Assembly: GCF_000772045.1 (NCBI RefSeq)
Contig: NZ_CP009754.1
Location: 4,092,001 to 4,156,000 of the forward strand
From: Streptomyces sp. CCM_MD2014
Lineage (GTDB): Bacteria; Actinomycetota; Actinomycetes; Streptomycetales; Streptomycetaceae
Reading direction: 5' to 3'
Length of the DNA stretch: 64,000 nucleotides
Part shown: positions 56,313 to 63,587 of the stretch, piece by piece
Numbering within the stretch: position 1 is the first letter of the stretch
How the letters are laid out: each line of letters starts with the position of its first letter
Position numbers and translations under genes: made by a program
The notes under the pieces: model-generated
What the model saw: the letters and a program-made list of their open reading frames with translations, nothing else
What the model was told of the DNA's origin: nothing
The model's database searches: none

Positions 56313-57781
56313 GCGAGGCTCCGCAGTCCGACTTCCAGGGCGAGTGTGTCGCACAGCAGGTCGGGCACCGCGGGAGTCCGCTCGGCGTGGTCGCGGGCCC
56401 GGCTGAGGGCGTCGGCATCAACGTAGCCGAGATCGATCAGCAGGGAATCGGTCAGCATCTCGTCCAGGAGAGGGAGCCCGTAAGTGCGCAGTCCCGACTC
56501 CATGACCGCGAGGAAGTTCTCCGGCTCGGTCGGAGCCGCAACGGACTCGGGCAGACCCGTCCGCCGAAGTCGGTCGCGGAACATCTTCTTGTCGCGTTTG
56601 TACTCGTACGGCAGTTGCTCCATGAAGCGGATCATCCGGGGGTGGACGAGCGGGGCCACCGGCCAGATACCGAGTCTCACGTACGCCGGGTTGTGCAGGC
56701 CGAATGCCATGAGCGTCGGCACAGGCATGACCGGGATGGGAGCGAGGTTCTCGTTCACCTGGGCCAGCGCCGCGGTGGCCTTGTCGCCGAGCCATGGCAC
56801 CGGCTCCATCGGCGGGAGTCCGGCTTCCGTACGCGAGTGGTGGGCGTTGACCTCGTCCCCGCCGCCACCTGTGAAGATCAGCTCGCAGCCGTGTGCGGCC
56901 ACGTGCCCGCGCATGATGTCGAACGCTTCCTGGTAGAAGGCGCCTGCCGGATCGTGCGGCCGTCTGCGTTCCCTCACGCCTCCAGGCACGAAGGGCGGGT
57001 GCTGCATCGCCGGCACGGCGGTGTCGCGCAATCCCAGGTGGTCCACCAGGGAGCGGCGTCGGTCTCGCTGGAGCTGGCCGATCCGGCCGCCCATGAGTAG
57101 CCCGAAGGTGTGCACGGAGCCGAATCCGGCCGCTACGGCGGACAGTGCCACGTTGGCCGAGTCCGCTCCGCCTGACACCTCGACGCCGACGCGGCCGGCC
57201 GTCGATCGCCACTCGGCCACGGCCTCGGTGAGCAGTGCGTCGAACGCGGTCACGGGGTCCACTCCGCTACGGAGGCTGCGGGGTTCCAGGACGTGCTGGG
57301 CGGGCTCGGGGTAGAGGATGGAGAGCCCTGCCGGCGTGAAGACCGCGGTAGCGCGTTCGGTGAGTCGGTACACGCCGTCGAAGAGGGTGTCGGTGCTGTA
57401 GCGGTGTTGGCGGCTCAAGGTGCGGGCGACCGCTCGTGGATTGAGCTGGTCAGGTCGCAGGTGCGGCCGGAGGTCGACGATGTCCCACGCCCCGAAGATC
57501 TCGTCGCCGACAGCTGTGAGGTACAGCGGGACGGTACCCAGCATTCCCGCCGAGACCTGGATCTCGTCGGGCCGGACGAGCAGCGACGTGTAGTCGGCTT
57601 CACCGTCTCTGTCTTCTCGCACCAGCACACAGACGCTCGATCCGTCGCCTGGTATGAGGTCCGCGACCAGGACGGTTGCGTGAGCGGGCCGGATCCAGCT
57701 CTCCCCCTTGACCCAGCGGTCTGTGTCCCATCGCCAGCCGGCGTCCCGGGTGTCTGCCAGTCGCACACGAAACGAGAGCAC
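56309..57781 (-). CDS. Asparagine-synthetase/lasso-cyclase-like ATP enzyme
   Basis: A 490-aa protein from a GTG with GGAGGGG upstream. Residues 1-170 have a degenerate Ntn-type domain without the catalytic Cys2 of glutaminases (FRVRLADTRDAGWRW; VSAGMLGTVPLYLTAVGDE). Residues 180-490 are the ATP-pyrophosphatase synthetase domain with PP-loop VSGGADSAN (about 202-210) and FTGGGGDEVNAHH (about 303-315). Without glutaminase activity such enzymes adenylate a carboxylate and form an amide or macrolactam, as lasso cyclases do. It follows a 38-aa peptide gene and a hairpin, and overlaps a methyltransferase gene. Confidence 0.88.
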   Translation of the reverse strand: MLSFRVRLADTRDAGWRWDTDRWVKGESWIRPAHATVLVADLIPGDGSSVCVLVREDRDGEADYTSLLVRPDEIQVSAGMLGTVPLYLTAVGDEIFGAWDIVDLRPHLRPDQLNPRAVARTLSRQHRYSTDTLFDGVYRLTERATAVFTPAGLSILYPEPAQHVLEPRSLRSGVDPVTAFDALLTEAVAEWRSTAGRVGVEVSGGADSANVALSAVAAGFGSVHTFGLLMGGRIGQLQRDRRRSLVDHLGLRDTAVPAMQHPPFVPGGVRERRRPHDPAGAFYQEAFDIMRGHVAAHGCELIFTGGGGDEVNAHHSRTEAGLPPMEPVPWLGDKATAALAQVNENLAPIPVMPVPTLMAFGLHNPAYVRLGIWPVAPLVHPRMIRFMEQLPYEYKRDKKMFRDRLRRTGLPESVAAPTEPENFLAVMESGLRTYGLPLLDEMLTDSLLIDLGYVDADALSRARDHAERTPAVPDLLCDTLALEVGLRSLA

Positions 57782-57802
57782 TCCGCTCCCCTCCTCTACG
57801 GA

Positions 57803-57837
57803 GCGGCGGAGCAGGACGCCAGGCCCTGCTCCGCCGC
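57803..57837 (-). terminator. Hairpin between the peptide gene and the AsnB-like gene
   Basis: GCGGCGGAGCAGG and its exact complement (13-bp stem, nine-base loop) lie 13 bp past the peptide stop and end 21 bp before the synthetase GTG. Partial terminators at this place are common in peptide clusters and give more precursor than enzyme. Confidence 0.75.
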
Positions 57838-57850
57838 GTTCACCGGCCGG

Positions 57851-57967
57851 TCAGCTGCAGTGGTCGCCGTTGTTGTCGCCACCACCGGGCATCTTGTCGA
57901 GCAGCGCCGCGTCCATGCTGGGGACGCCGGTGACCAGGTCTCCCGTGAAGAGCTCGTCGATGATCAT
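57851..57967 (-). CDS. 38-aa precursor-like peptide (candidate RiPP substrate)
   Basis: A short gene with a very strong ribosome site (GGAGGAAGG seven bases before the ATG). The N-terminal two thirds, starting MIIDELFTGDLVTGVPSMD, looks like an acidic, amphipathic leader. The last 12 residues, PGGGDNNGDHCS, are Gly/Asn/Asp-rich with one His and one Cys. It lies directly before an AsnB-like synthetase and a methyltransferase. If the core began at the first Gly, an Asp would sit at position 8, the ring position in lasso peptides. However, no lasso protease or RRE gene is seen and there is no Thr at -2. The class is undetermined. Confidence 0.7.
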   Translation of the reverse strand: MIIDELFTGDLVTGVPSMDAALLDKMPGGGDNNGDHCS

Positions 57968-58081
57968 GACTGTTCCTTCCTCCTGCGGAGTGGGTGGACG
58001 GGCACCGCGAGCTGCGGAACCCGGACCCGTCCCTGCCGCCGGCGTTCACGGCGAACTGGACGGGAGCTCGTTGGGTGGGGG

Positions 58082-58166
58082 CCCGCTCTGGCCGAAGGGA
58101 GAGAGCGGCTGAGCCCTTCCCCGGTGGGGACCGGGTCTTCCCGAGGGCTCGCTCGGCCAGAGCGGG
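58082..58166. promoter_or_regulatory. Long-range 14-bp inverted repeat upstream of the precursor gene
   Basis: CCCGCTCTGGCCGA and TCGGCCAGAGCGGG are exact complements separated by 57 bp, in the 233-bp gap between the 41-aa membrane protein and the precursor. It may be a leader RNA stem or a double operator; the rest of the gap has no gene. Confidence 0.6.
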
Positions 58167-58200
58167 AGTCGGTAGGTCCGGAGCGGACCGGTGGTCTCTC

Positions 58201-58326
58201 TCAGTCGGGGGCGAGGTGCCACAGAGCCCAGGCGACCGGGGCAGTGGAGACGATGATCAGGGCCGACAGCAGCCACTGCCGCCAGCCATAGGGGCGACCT
58301 CGCCTGTTGCGCCGCCGGCTCACCAT
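58201..58326 (-). CDS. 41-aa single-helix membrane peptide
   Basis: Starts MVSRRRNRRGRPYGWRQW, then one hydrophobic helix (LLSALIIVSTAPVAWALW), then HLAPD. The positive-inside rule places the N-terminus in the cytoplasm. Its ATG overlaps the stop of the preceding 30-aa peptide by seven bases. No family recognised. It may help export the peptide product or give immunity. Confidence 0.6.
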   Translation of the reverse strand: MVSRRRNRRGRPYGWRQWLLSALIIVSTAPVAWALWHLAPD

Positions 58327-58412
58327 CCCAGGGACACCGCCACCACGATCGATCCCCCGAGCACCATGACGCACGCGATGTACATGACCTGAGCCGTGAC
58401 CTGGCCTTTCAC
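58320..58412 (-). CDS. 30-aa single-helix membrane peptide
   Basis: From a GTG (VKGQVTAQVMYIACVMVLGG) with one hydrophobic helix ending SIVVAVSLGW. The GTG overlaps the stop of the 49-aa gene (GTGA), and its stop overlaps the 41-aa gene start. AAGGA lies 11 bases upstream, a weak spacing. The overlaps on both sides are the main support. Confidence 0.5.
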   Translation of the reverse strand: MKGQVTAQVMYIACVMVLGGSIVVAVSLGW

Positions 58413-58558
58413 TGCGCGCCCTGGTCCTTGCCACGCTGTTGCCCCACGGTCGGCGCGAGGCCAGGTCGGCCGACGAAGACGCGTCGTGCTCGTTCCTGGT
58501 CGGGCAGGGTGGCGCCGATCCGGCACACCGGCGGCTCGGCCGGGGTTTGGTCAGCCAT
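58409..58558 (-). CDS. 49-aa small protein
   Basis: From an ATG with GGAGGAAGG nine bases upstream; starts MADQTPAEPPVCRIGATLPD and ends in a polar QQRGKDQGAQ. It has one Cys and many Arg and Gln, with no hydrophobic helix. Its ATG overlaps the stop of the DUF6415-like gene by 8 bp and its stop overlaps the next GTG. Unrecognised. Confidence 0.6.
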   Translation of the reverse strand: MADQTPAEPPVCRIGATLPDQERARRVFVGRPGLAPTVGQQRGKDQGAQ

Positions 58559-58922
58559 CGTTCTGGTCCTTCCTCCGGGTCGCGCGGTAGACGTCGGCGA
58601 AGCGTCTGGTCAGTGAGCCGAGATCCCGCATGTACTGGTAGGCATGGAAGTGAGGGGACTGCTCCGTCGGCCGGCGCGTCAGGTCGAGGACCCGGTAGCC
58701 CTCCCGGAACAGCGCCTGGACGGCCGGGTTCTCGTCGAAGCCGAGCTCCTCGGCCATCAGCACTCTCAGGTGGCTGACCAGGTCTCGGGTCGTGGCGTCG
58801 ATCACCGGGCGTTCGGGCATCATCAGGCGAATGGCCAGCGCGGTTTCCACGGTCTCGTCGACCGCCTCCAGGACGATCGACACTCCAGCCACCTCGAACG
58901 ACGTGACGCTTCCTGCTGCCAT
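58551..58922 (-). CDS. DUF6415-like protein, first gene of the peptide operon
   Basis: A 123-aa helical protein from an ATG with GAGAAGGGG upstream. The blocks TTRDLVSHLRVLMAEELG and FHAYQYMRDLGSLTRRFADVYRA resemble DUF6415, a Streptomyces family annotated near natural-product genes; the match is from memory of the pattern and is moderate. It is the first gene of the leftward operon, opposite the XRE-TPR regulator. Function is unknown. Confidence 0.6.
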   Translation of the reverse strand: MAAGSVTSFEVAGVSIVLEAVDETVETALAIRLMMPERPVIDATTRDLVSHLRVLMAEELGFDENPAVQALFREGYRVLDLTRRPTEQSPHFHAYQYMRDLGSLTRRFADVYRATRRKDQNDG

Positions 58923-58949
58923 TGCCCGCACCCCTTCTCCGGTCTCCAC

Positions 58950-58969
58950 CGTTGTCGTGCCTGACAACG
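58950..58969. promoter_or_regulatory. Palindrome in the divergent promoter of the peptide operon
   Basis: CGTTGTC-GTGCCT-GACAACG, perfect 7-bp arms, 28 bp upstream of the DUF6415-like start and 120 bp upstream of the XRE-TPR gene. It is a good candidate operator for that regulator. Confidence 0.65.
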
Positions 58970-59089
58970 TCCAGAAAAGCGGCTCGTGTTGGCGCAGACC
59001 ACGGCATCCGCGGGGCAGTCCTGAGACACTTCTGGGACAGCCCGGTGCCGTCGGGTTAGACGCGGGTTGGTGCGTGGAAAGGGGGCGGC

Positions 59090-60346
59090 ATGGGGCTTGC
59101 TGAGCGGCGCAGGGCGCTGGGCTACAGTCAGGAAGAGCTCGCGCACGCCCTCGGCGTGGACCGACGGACCGTCGGCCGCTGGGAAGGCCGCTCCACCACG
59201 CCGCAGCCGCCGCTGAGACCACGGCTGGCCGAGCTGCTCCACCTCGACCTTGACGAACTCGACGCCTTGGTGGGACAGCCACGAGCAGCCCACCCGGAGT
59301 CGGCAGGGCCGCCGCCTCGCGACCACCACGGCTCAGGGGACCTCGACGACATGATCCGACGCCAGTTCCTGCGCGCCATCACCGTCACCAGTGCCCTGGT
59401 GGCCCTGCCCCCCGACGAGGGCGCAGCCCTCGCGGAGGGCGCGCTGCGCGGGATGTCCGACGACTTCCTGCGCATGAACGGACACCTGTGGCAGGTCTAC
59501 CAACTCGCCCGCGCCAAGCGTTCCGTCTACCCGGTCGTCCGCGACCAGCTCACCGCCCTGAACGAGACCCTCGACGGACGGCCCGAGGTCGAAGCACAGG
59601 CCCTGTGCGGCGCGGCCGGCGACCTCTTCCAGCTCGCAGGAGAACTGGCCTTCGACGGCAACCGCTACACCGACGCCGCCGCCTCCTACACGCTCGCCGC
59701 CTCTGCCAGCCAGGAGGCGAAGTCCTACGACCTGTGGGCGTGTGCCCTCGTCCGCCACGCCTACGTCGATCTGTACGAACGCCGGTACGCCGACGCGGTC
59801 GGCACGCTGTCGGCCGCCGAGAAGGTGGCAAGGCGCGGGGACGGTTCCCTGTCCACCCGCTACTGGGTCGCTGCCGTCCAAGCCGAGGCGTACGCCGGCC
59901 TCGGCGACCTCTCCGCCTGCGAACGCGCCTTGGACGAGGCGGAGAAGGTGACCGGCCTGAGCGGGGCGGCCCACAACGGTGGCTGGCTGCGTTTCGACGG
60001 CTCCCGCCTCGCAGAAGAGCGTGGCGCGCGCTACCTCCAGCTTGGACGCCTCGACCTCGCTGAGAAGGCACTCAGCAGCGCGCTCAGCCAGGACATCCTC
60101 GCTTCCGGCCAGTCCTTGCGCCGACGCGGTGCGGTACTGACCGACCTCGCGGCCATCGGCGCCCGGCGCCAGGACCCCGACCAAGTACTCGCCTACGGCG
60201 GGGAGGCGCTGCGACTCGCCCACACGACCTCCTCGGGTTACGTCGCCCATAAACTTCAGGGGCTACGAACCGACCTCGGCCCGCTCTCCCGCGACGCTCG
60301 TGTGGCGGAGCTGGGAGCCGAGATCGACGCACTGTGCACGACGTGA
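59090..60346 (+). CDS. XRE-family regulator with TPR-like C-terminus
   Basis: A 418-aa protein. Residues 1-65 are an XRE HTH (MGLAERRRALGYSQEELAHALGVDRRTVGRWEGR); a Pro/Ala/Gly linker follows and then helical TPR-like repeats (about 100-415; YTDAAASYTLAASASQEAKSYDLWACALVRHAYVDLYERRYADAVGTL...). This is the layout of Streptomyces regulators that sense peptides or small molecules through the TPR part. Divergent from the peptide operon with a palindrome between them, so it is the likely pathway regulator. Confidence 0.85.
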   Translation: MGLAERRRALGYSQEELAHALGVDRRTVGRWEGRSTTPQPPLRPRLAELLHLDLDELDALVGQPRAAHPESAGPPPRDHHGSGDLDDMIRRQFLRAITVTSALVALPPDEGAALAEGALRGMSDDFLRMNGHLWQVYQLARAKRSVYPVVRDQLTALNETLDGRPEVEAQALCGAAGDLFQLAGELAFDGNRYTDAAASYTLAASASQEAKSYDLWACALVRHAYVDLYERRYADAVGTLSAAEKVARRGDGSLSTRYWVAAVQAEAYAGLGDLSACERALDEAEKVTGLSGAAHNGGWLRFDGSRLAEERGARYLQLGRLDLAEKALSSALSQDILASGQSLRRRGAVLTDLAAIGARRQDPDQVLAYGGEALRLAHTTSSGYVAHKLQGLRTDLGPLSRDARVAELGAEIDALCTT

Positions 60347-60360
60347 CGAGAGGGGAAGGC

Positions 60361-60726
60361 ATGTCGCAGTCCGAGGGCGCCCGACTGTTCCGCGAGGCTT
60401 GGATCACCGGGGTGCGCAAGCACTTCCCTGGCGAGCCCAAGCCCGGCTACGTCACCCCCTGGGAAGAGACTCCCGAGTGGGAGCGCCAGGCCGCCGGTGC
60501 CGTCCACGACCAGGTGCGCCAGTTCCTCGACCTCAGCGACCGCCACGCCTCCCGCCTCACCCGCGAGCAGAAGAGCCGCTTTGTCGCCACCTGCTGGACC
60601 GCGCAGATGTACAAGCACTTCGAGAACCCGAAGCCGGGCTATGTCGCCGACTGGGCTGCCCTGCCCGACTGGCAGAAAGAGACCGACGCGGACATCTTCG
60701 AGGCGATCGAGGACGCTCTGAAGTAG
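60361..60726 (+). CDS. Small protein with an internal duplication
   Basis: A 121-aa soluble protein 14 bp after the XRE-TPR gene, with a GAGAGGGGAAGG site. Two halves carry the same pattern: KHFPGEPKPGYVTPWEETPEW near residue 20 and KHFENPKPGYVADWAALPDW near residue 87. The shared core is KHF-x(2,3)-PKPGYV-x2-W-x3-P-x-W. The duplication suggests two equal binding sites or a pseudo-dimer. Family unrecognised. It is probably co-transcribed with the regulator. Confidence 0.7.
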   Translation: MSQSEGARLFREAWITGVRKHFPGEPKPGYVTPWEETPEWERQAAGAVHDQVRQFLDLSDRHASRLTREQKSRFVATCWTAQMYKHFENPKPGYVADWAALPDWQKETDADIFEAIEDALK

Positions 60727-60829
60727 TCGCACGGGGCTGCCATTCAAGTCGGCCTGCGCAACCGCCGGGCTTCCTACGGCGTCGATCGGCCCTCCCTTCG
60801 CGGCTCGTTTCCGACCGCCGCGTCACGGT

Positions 60830-61201
60830 TCAGCTCCTGTGCGACCGGCGCGGCGAGGGGGCCGGACAGCGGGCGGATCCTGTTGAGCATGCGCGCGGCT
60901 CCGAACTGTTCTGCGGGGTTTCTGGTTGTCCCTTTTCGGGACGGGCGTCATGTCCCGACTCGGGACAAACCTCTTGTCCCGACTCGGGACGGGCTTCCTC
61001 CCCCACGACCGCCGAGGCTTTGACTGTCACCATCGCGGCCGGCCCCAAAGCCGCCGCAACACCGTCGTAGCCGTAAACAGTGTGCTCGCCGTCCTGACGG
61101 TCGGCGACGACGCCTTCATCGAGCAGCATCCCGGAGATCCCGTCACCTGCTGGCCTCGCCGTCCTCGTCACGGTCCTGGCCGCGTCCGTGCTCCTGATCA
61201 T
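60830..61201 (-). CDS. Doubtful frame, possible winged-helix remnant
   Basis: A 123-codon frame from an ATG at 61201. Residues about 22-65 (GISGMLLDEGVVADRQDGEH, then TVYGYDGVAAALG) have normal codon bias and could be the end of a winged helix. The following part contains three eight-residue repeats of the type ARPESGQE encoded by 24-bp DNA repeats, and the tail is basic and unconserved. No ribosome site is seen and no upstream domain. It may be a decayed gene at the edge of the mobile element. Confidence 0.25.
   Translation of the reverse strand: MIRSTDAARTVTRTARPAGDGISGMLLDEGVVADRQDGEHTVYGYDGVAAALGPAAMVTVKASAVVGEEARPESGQEVCPESGHDARPEKGQPETPQNSSEPRACSTGSARCPAPSPRRSHRS
60927..60998. repeat. 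Three 24-bp repeats with internal palindromes
   Basis: Units begin at 60927, 60951 and 60975. The second and third contain the palindrome GTCCCGACTCGGGAC, and the first a degenerate GTCCCTTTTCGGGAC. The even 24-bp spacing resembles a protein-binding array. It lies in the 738-bp gap between the duplicated-motif protein and the SpoIIE phosphatase, near the presumed right edge of the element. Confidence 0.7.
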
Positions 61202-61464
61202 CCGACGCCCGTGCCCGGGCGGAGCTGCGCTCCTCGCGGACCGGGGCGAGGACGGCGCTGAGTACGGCTCGCCGGAGACGAGCCGACCAACCGCCCGGGA
61301 GACACTGCGTCTGGACAGACAGCGGGATGACGACTGCCCCTGGTCCGGACATACCTGGCTGGCCCGTGGGCCGTGCCCGCGCGGTGTGCGCCGACTGCCC
61401 CGGTGCCGTGCGAGCAGGGCCGCGTCGGAGCACCATCGACGGGAAGGCAGCCTCTGGAGGGTCC

Positions 61465-63192
61465 GTGCGCGGTGCGGTGGGTGATGACGTGGGGGCATGG
61501 CCGGTGGGCGAGCCGGGTTTCTGGCGGCGGGCCGTCGAGCGGCTGGGCACGGCGGTGCTGGTGCTGGACACGGCCGGACGGGTGATCGCCGCGAACCCGG
61601 CTGCCGAGCGGCTTCTGGATCGCACGACCGCGGCGATGCGGGGCGCCGACGCGCACGATCTGCTGCACCGGGACGCGGACGGCAACGAGGTGCCGCGGGA
61701 CCGGTGCCCCCTGCTCCACGCGCTGGCCGAGGGGAAGGGGGCTCAAGGGGAGGGCGGCACATACCTGCGCGGTGACGGTCGTCTGCTGGCTGTCACCTGG
61801 TCCGCGTCCCCCTTGACGGAGGACGGCTCCGTGCAGGGCATGGCGCTGCTGTTCACGGACGCCACGGGGGACCGCCGCGTCCACCAGGAGCGAACGGCGC
61901 GCACGCGCGCCCTGGAGGACCTCAACGAGCGGCTGTCCCTGGTCGCGGAGATCACGGACGTCCTGGGGCAGACCCTGGAGACCGACGAGGCGCTGGCCCG
62001 CCTGGTGCGGCTGCTCGTGCCCCGTCTGGCCGACTGGGCCGCGGTGGACCTGCGGACCGGTTCCGGCGAGGTCCACCGGGTGGCGGTGACCGGTCCGGAG
62101 GGACGGGACGCCGGATTCCAGGGCCGGAGCGTACCCGGCGCGGAGGGGGCCGGTGAGGGGGAGGACTCGCCGCTGGGCCGTGCGCTGACCGGGGGCGAAT
62201 CCGTGCTCCAGGAGCGGATGGCTGCTCCCACCCCGGCCGCCGGACACCCTCCTCTGGCCGCTCTCCACCATGGCTTTCTGACGGCGGTGGGCGCCAGCTC
62301 CGCCGTTACGGTGCCCCTCGGCGCCCGGGACCGGATCACCGGGGCGCTGACGGTGGTGCGCACCGACCCGGCGCATCCCTTAGACGAGGACGACCTGGCG
62401 GCAGTGGGCGACGTCGGCCGCCGGGTCGGCGTGCTCATCGACAACACCCGCCGCTACGGCCGTCAGCGTGCCGTCGCCGAGGCCATGCAGCGCAACCTGC
62501 TCGCCCCGCTGCCCCGGCCGGGCCACCTCCGGCTGGCCGCCCGCTACCAGCCCGCACCCGCGGGCTCCCAGGTCGGCGGGGACTGGTACGACGCCTTCAT
62601 CCTGAAGGACGGCGCGCTCGCCCTGGTCATCGGTGACGTCGTGGGCCACGACCTGACCGCGGCGGCCGGTATGGCCCAACTGCACGGCATTCTGCGTTCG
62701 CTGGCCTGGGACCACACGGGACCGCCCGGCGCCGTCGTCGACCGCCTCGACGCCGCCATGCCGGTCATCACCACCGTCCCGCTGGCCACCCTGATCCTCG
62801 CCCGCGTCGAGGGCGACCCGGACACGGGACCGTGGGCGCTCCGCTGGACCAGCGCGGGGCACCCGCCTCCGCTGCTCCTCTCCCCGGACGGCACCGCGTG
62901 CTACCTGGAAGCCGGCCAGGGACTGCTCCTTGGCACCGGACCCGTCGGCGGCGCGGGCCGACCGGACGCCACGCATCCACTGGAGCCCGGCTCCACCCTG
63001 CTGCTGTACACGGACGGGCTCGTCGAGACACCGGGCAGCGACCTCGACACGGGCCTGGACCGGCTGCGCCGGCACGCCCTCACTCTCGTCCACGAACCGC
63101 TGGACAGGCTGTGCGGAAAGGTGCTCGCCCACCTGCCGCCCGGCAGCACCGACGACGTGGCCCTGCTCGCCCTGCGCGTACCGCCGCCATGA
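61465..63192 (+). CDS. PAS-GAF-SpoIIE (PP2C-type) serine phosphatase
   Basis: A 575-aa protein from the GTG at 61465 (GGAGG four bases upstream); the frame is open to 61327. A PAS domain (about 15-120; FWRRAVERLGTAVLVLDTAGRVIAANPAAERLL), a GAF domain (about 145-310; NERLSLVAEITDVLGQTLETDEAL) and a SpoIIE/RsbU phosphatase domain (about 335-572) with metal-binding GGDWYDAF and GDVVGHD and the late YTDGLVE and DDVALL. Such enzymes dephosphorylate anti-anti-sigma factors in response to signals. No partner genes are adjacent. The 263 bp upstream (61202-61464) hold no supported gene. Confidence 0.9.
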   Translation: MRGAVGDDVGAWPVGEPGFWRRAVERLGTAVLVLDTAGRVIAANPAAERLLDRTTAAMRGADAHDLLHRDADGNEVPRDRCPLLHALAEGKGAQGEGGTYLRGDGRLLAVTWSASPLTEDGSVQGMALLFTDATGDRRVHQERTARTRALEDLNERLSLVAEITDVLGQTLETDEALARLVRLLVPRLADWAAVDLRTGSGEVHRVAVTGPEGRDAGFQGRSVPGAEGAGEGEDSPLGRALTGGESVLQERMAAPTPAAGHPPLAALHHGFLTAVGASSAVTVPLGARDRITGALTVVRTDPAHPLDEDDLAAVGDVGRRVGVLIDNTRRYGRQRAVAEAMQRNLLAPLPRPGHLRLAARYQPAPAGSQVGGDWYDAFILKDGALALVIGDVVGHDLTAAAGMAQLHGILRSLAWDHTGPPGAVVDRLDAAMPVITTVPLATLILARVEGDPDTGPWALRWTSAGHPPPLLLSPDGTACYLEAGQGLLLGTGPVGGAGRPDATHPLEPGSTLLLYTDGLVETPGSDLDTGLDRLRRHALTLVHEPLDRLCGKVLAHLPPGSTDDVALLALRVPPP

Positions 63193-63587
63193 GCGTGGTG
63201 GCCGTCGGACCGGGCCGGTGCCGCGGAGGCGCCCACCATCTCCCACGCCACTGATGACCTGCTGTCACGCCGCCTTTACTCGCCGAGGAGTAGTCTGAGG
63301 AGACCGAGGGCATCAGGCACGCCGGTGGCGGACCGGCTCCACCCCGGTATCCACCGGCGTTCGTCACGCGGAAGGGTCTCCCCCCCCTTCACCCCGCATA
63401 CGCCCGCCGACTCCCTTCTCGCGAACTCGCGGCGGTCGTCGGCGCTTTCCTCCGGCAAGAGCGGCCAGGCACGACCTCCAGCACCCGGATCCACCGGCCA
63501 CGTCCGCCGCTGCCCGACAGCCCGCGGACCGTCGGCCGCCGTGCCCTGCCGAACCGGCCGGCAACCACCTCGTCAGAAAGAACCCAC
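63193..63587. other. Gene-free region before the DUF5994 gene
   Basis: 395 bp with no supported coding frame on either strand. An AT-richer patch near 63265-63300 (CGCCTTTACTCGCCGAGGAG) is the most likely promoter for the DUF5994 gene, which would then have a leader of almost 300 bases. No hairpin with long arms was seen. Confidence 0.45.

Larger units (their letters stand above)
47048..60726. mobile_element. Integrated mobilizable element at tRNA-Gly (right edge not found)
   Basis: From left to right: a DUF5615/DUF433 pair, tyrosine integrase, excisionase, XRE repressor, replication initiator, DnaC-like ATPase, repeat-rich region, mobC, relaxase, then the peptide/AsnB cargo with its regulator. 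The gene set is that of an integrative mobilizable element. There is no FtsK/TraB-like DNA translocase, so it would need a helper for transfer, unlike a full AICE such as pSAM2. The left edge is placed at the tRNA. I found no copy of the tRNA 3' end further right, so the right limit given here (end of the last cargo-like gene) is a guess. Confidence 0.7.

Noticed and set aside
56309-57967. Calling the AsnB-like cluster a lasso-peptide cluster
   Set aside because: No B-type transglutaminase-like protease, no RRE protein and no ABC exporter are present, and the peptide lacks the usual Thr at -2. The synthetase similarity alone is not enough.
61188-61484. Rightward frame with a hydrophobic start upstream of the SpoIIE phosphatase
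   Set aside because: The hydrophobic stretch is short, the rest is Arg-rich without a domain, it overlaps the phosphatase start and no ribosome site is seen.
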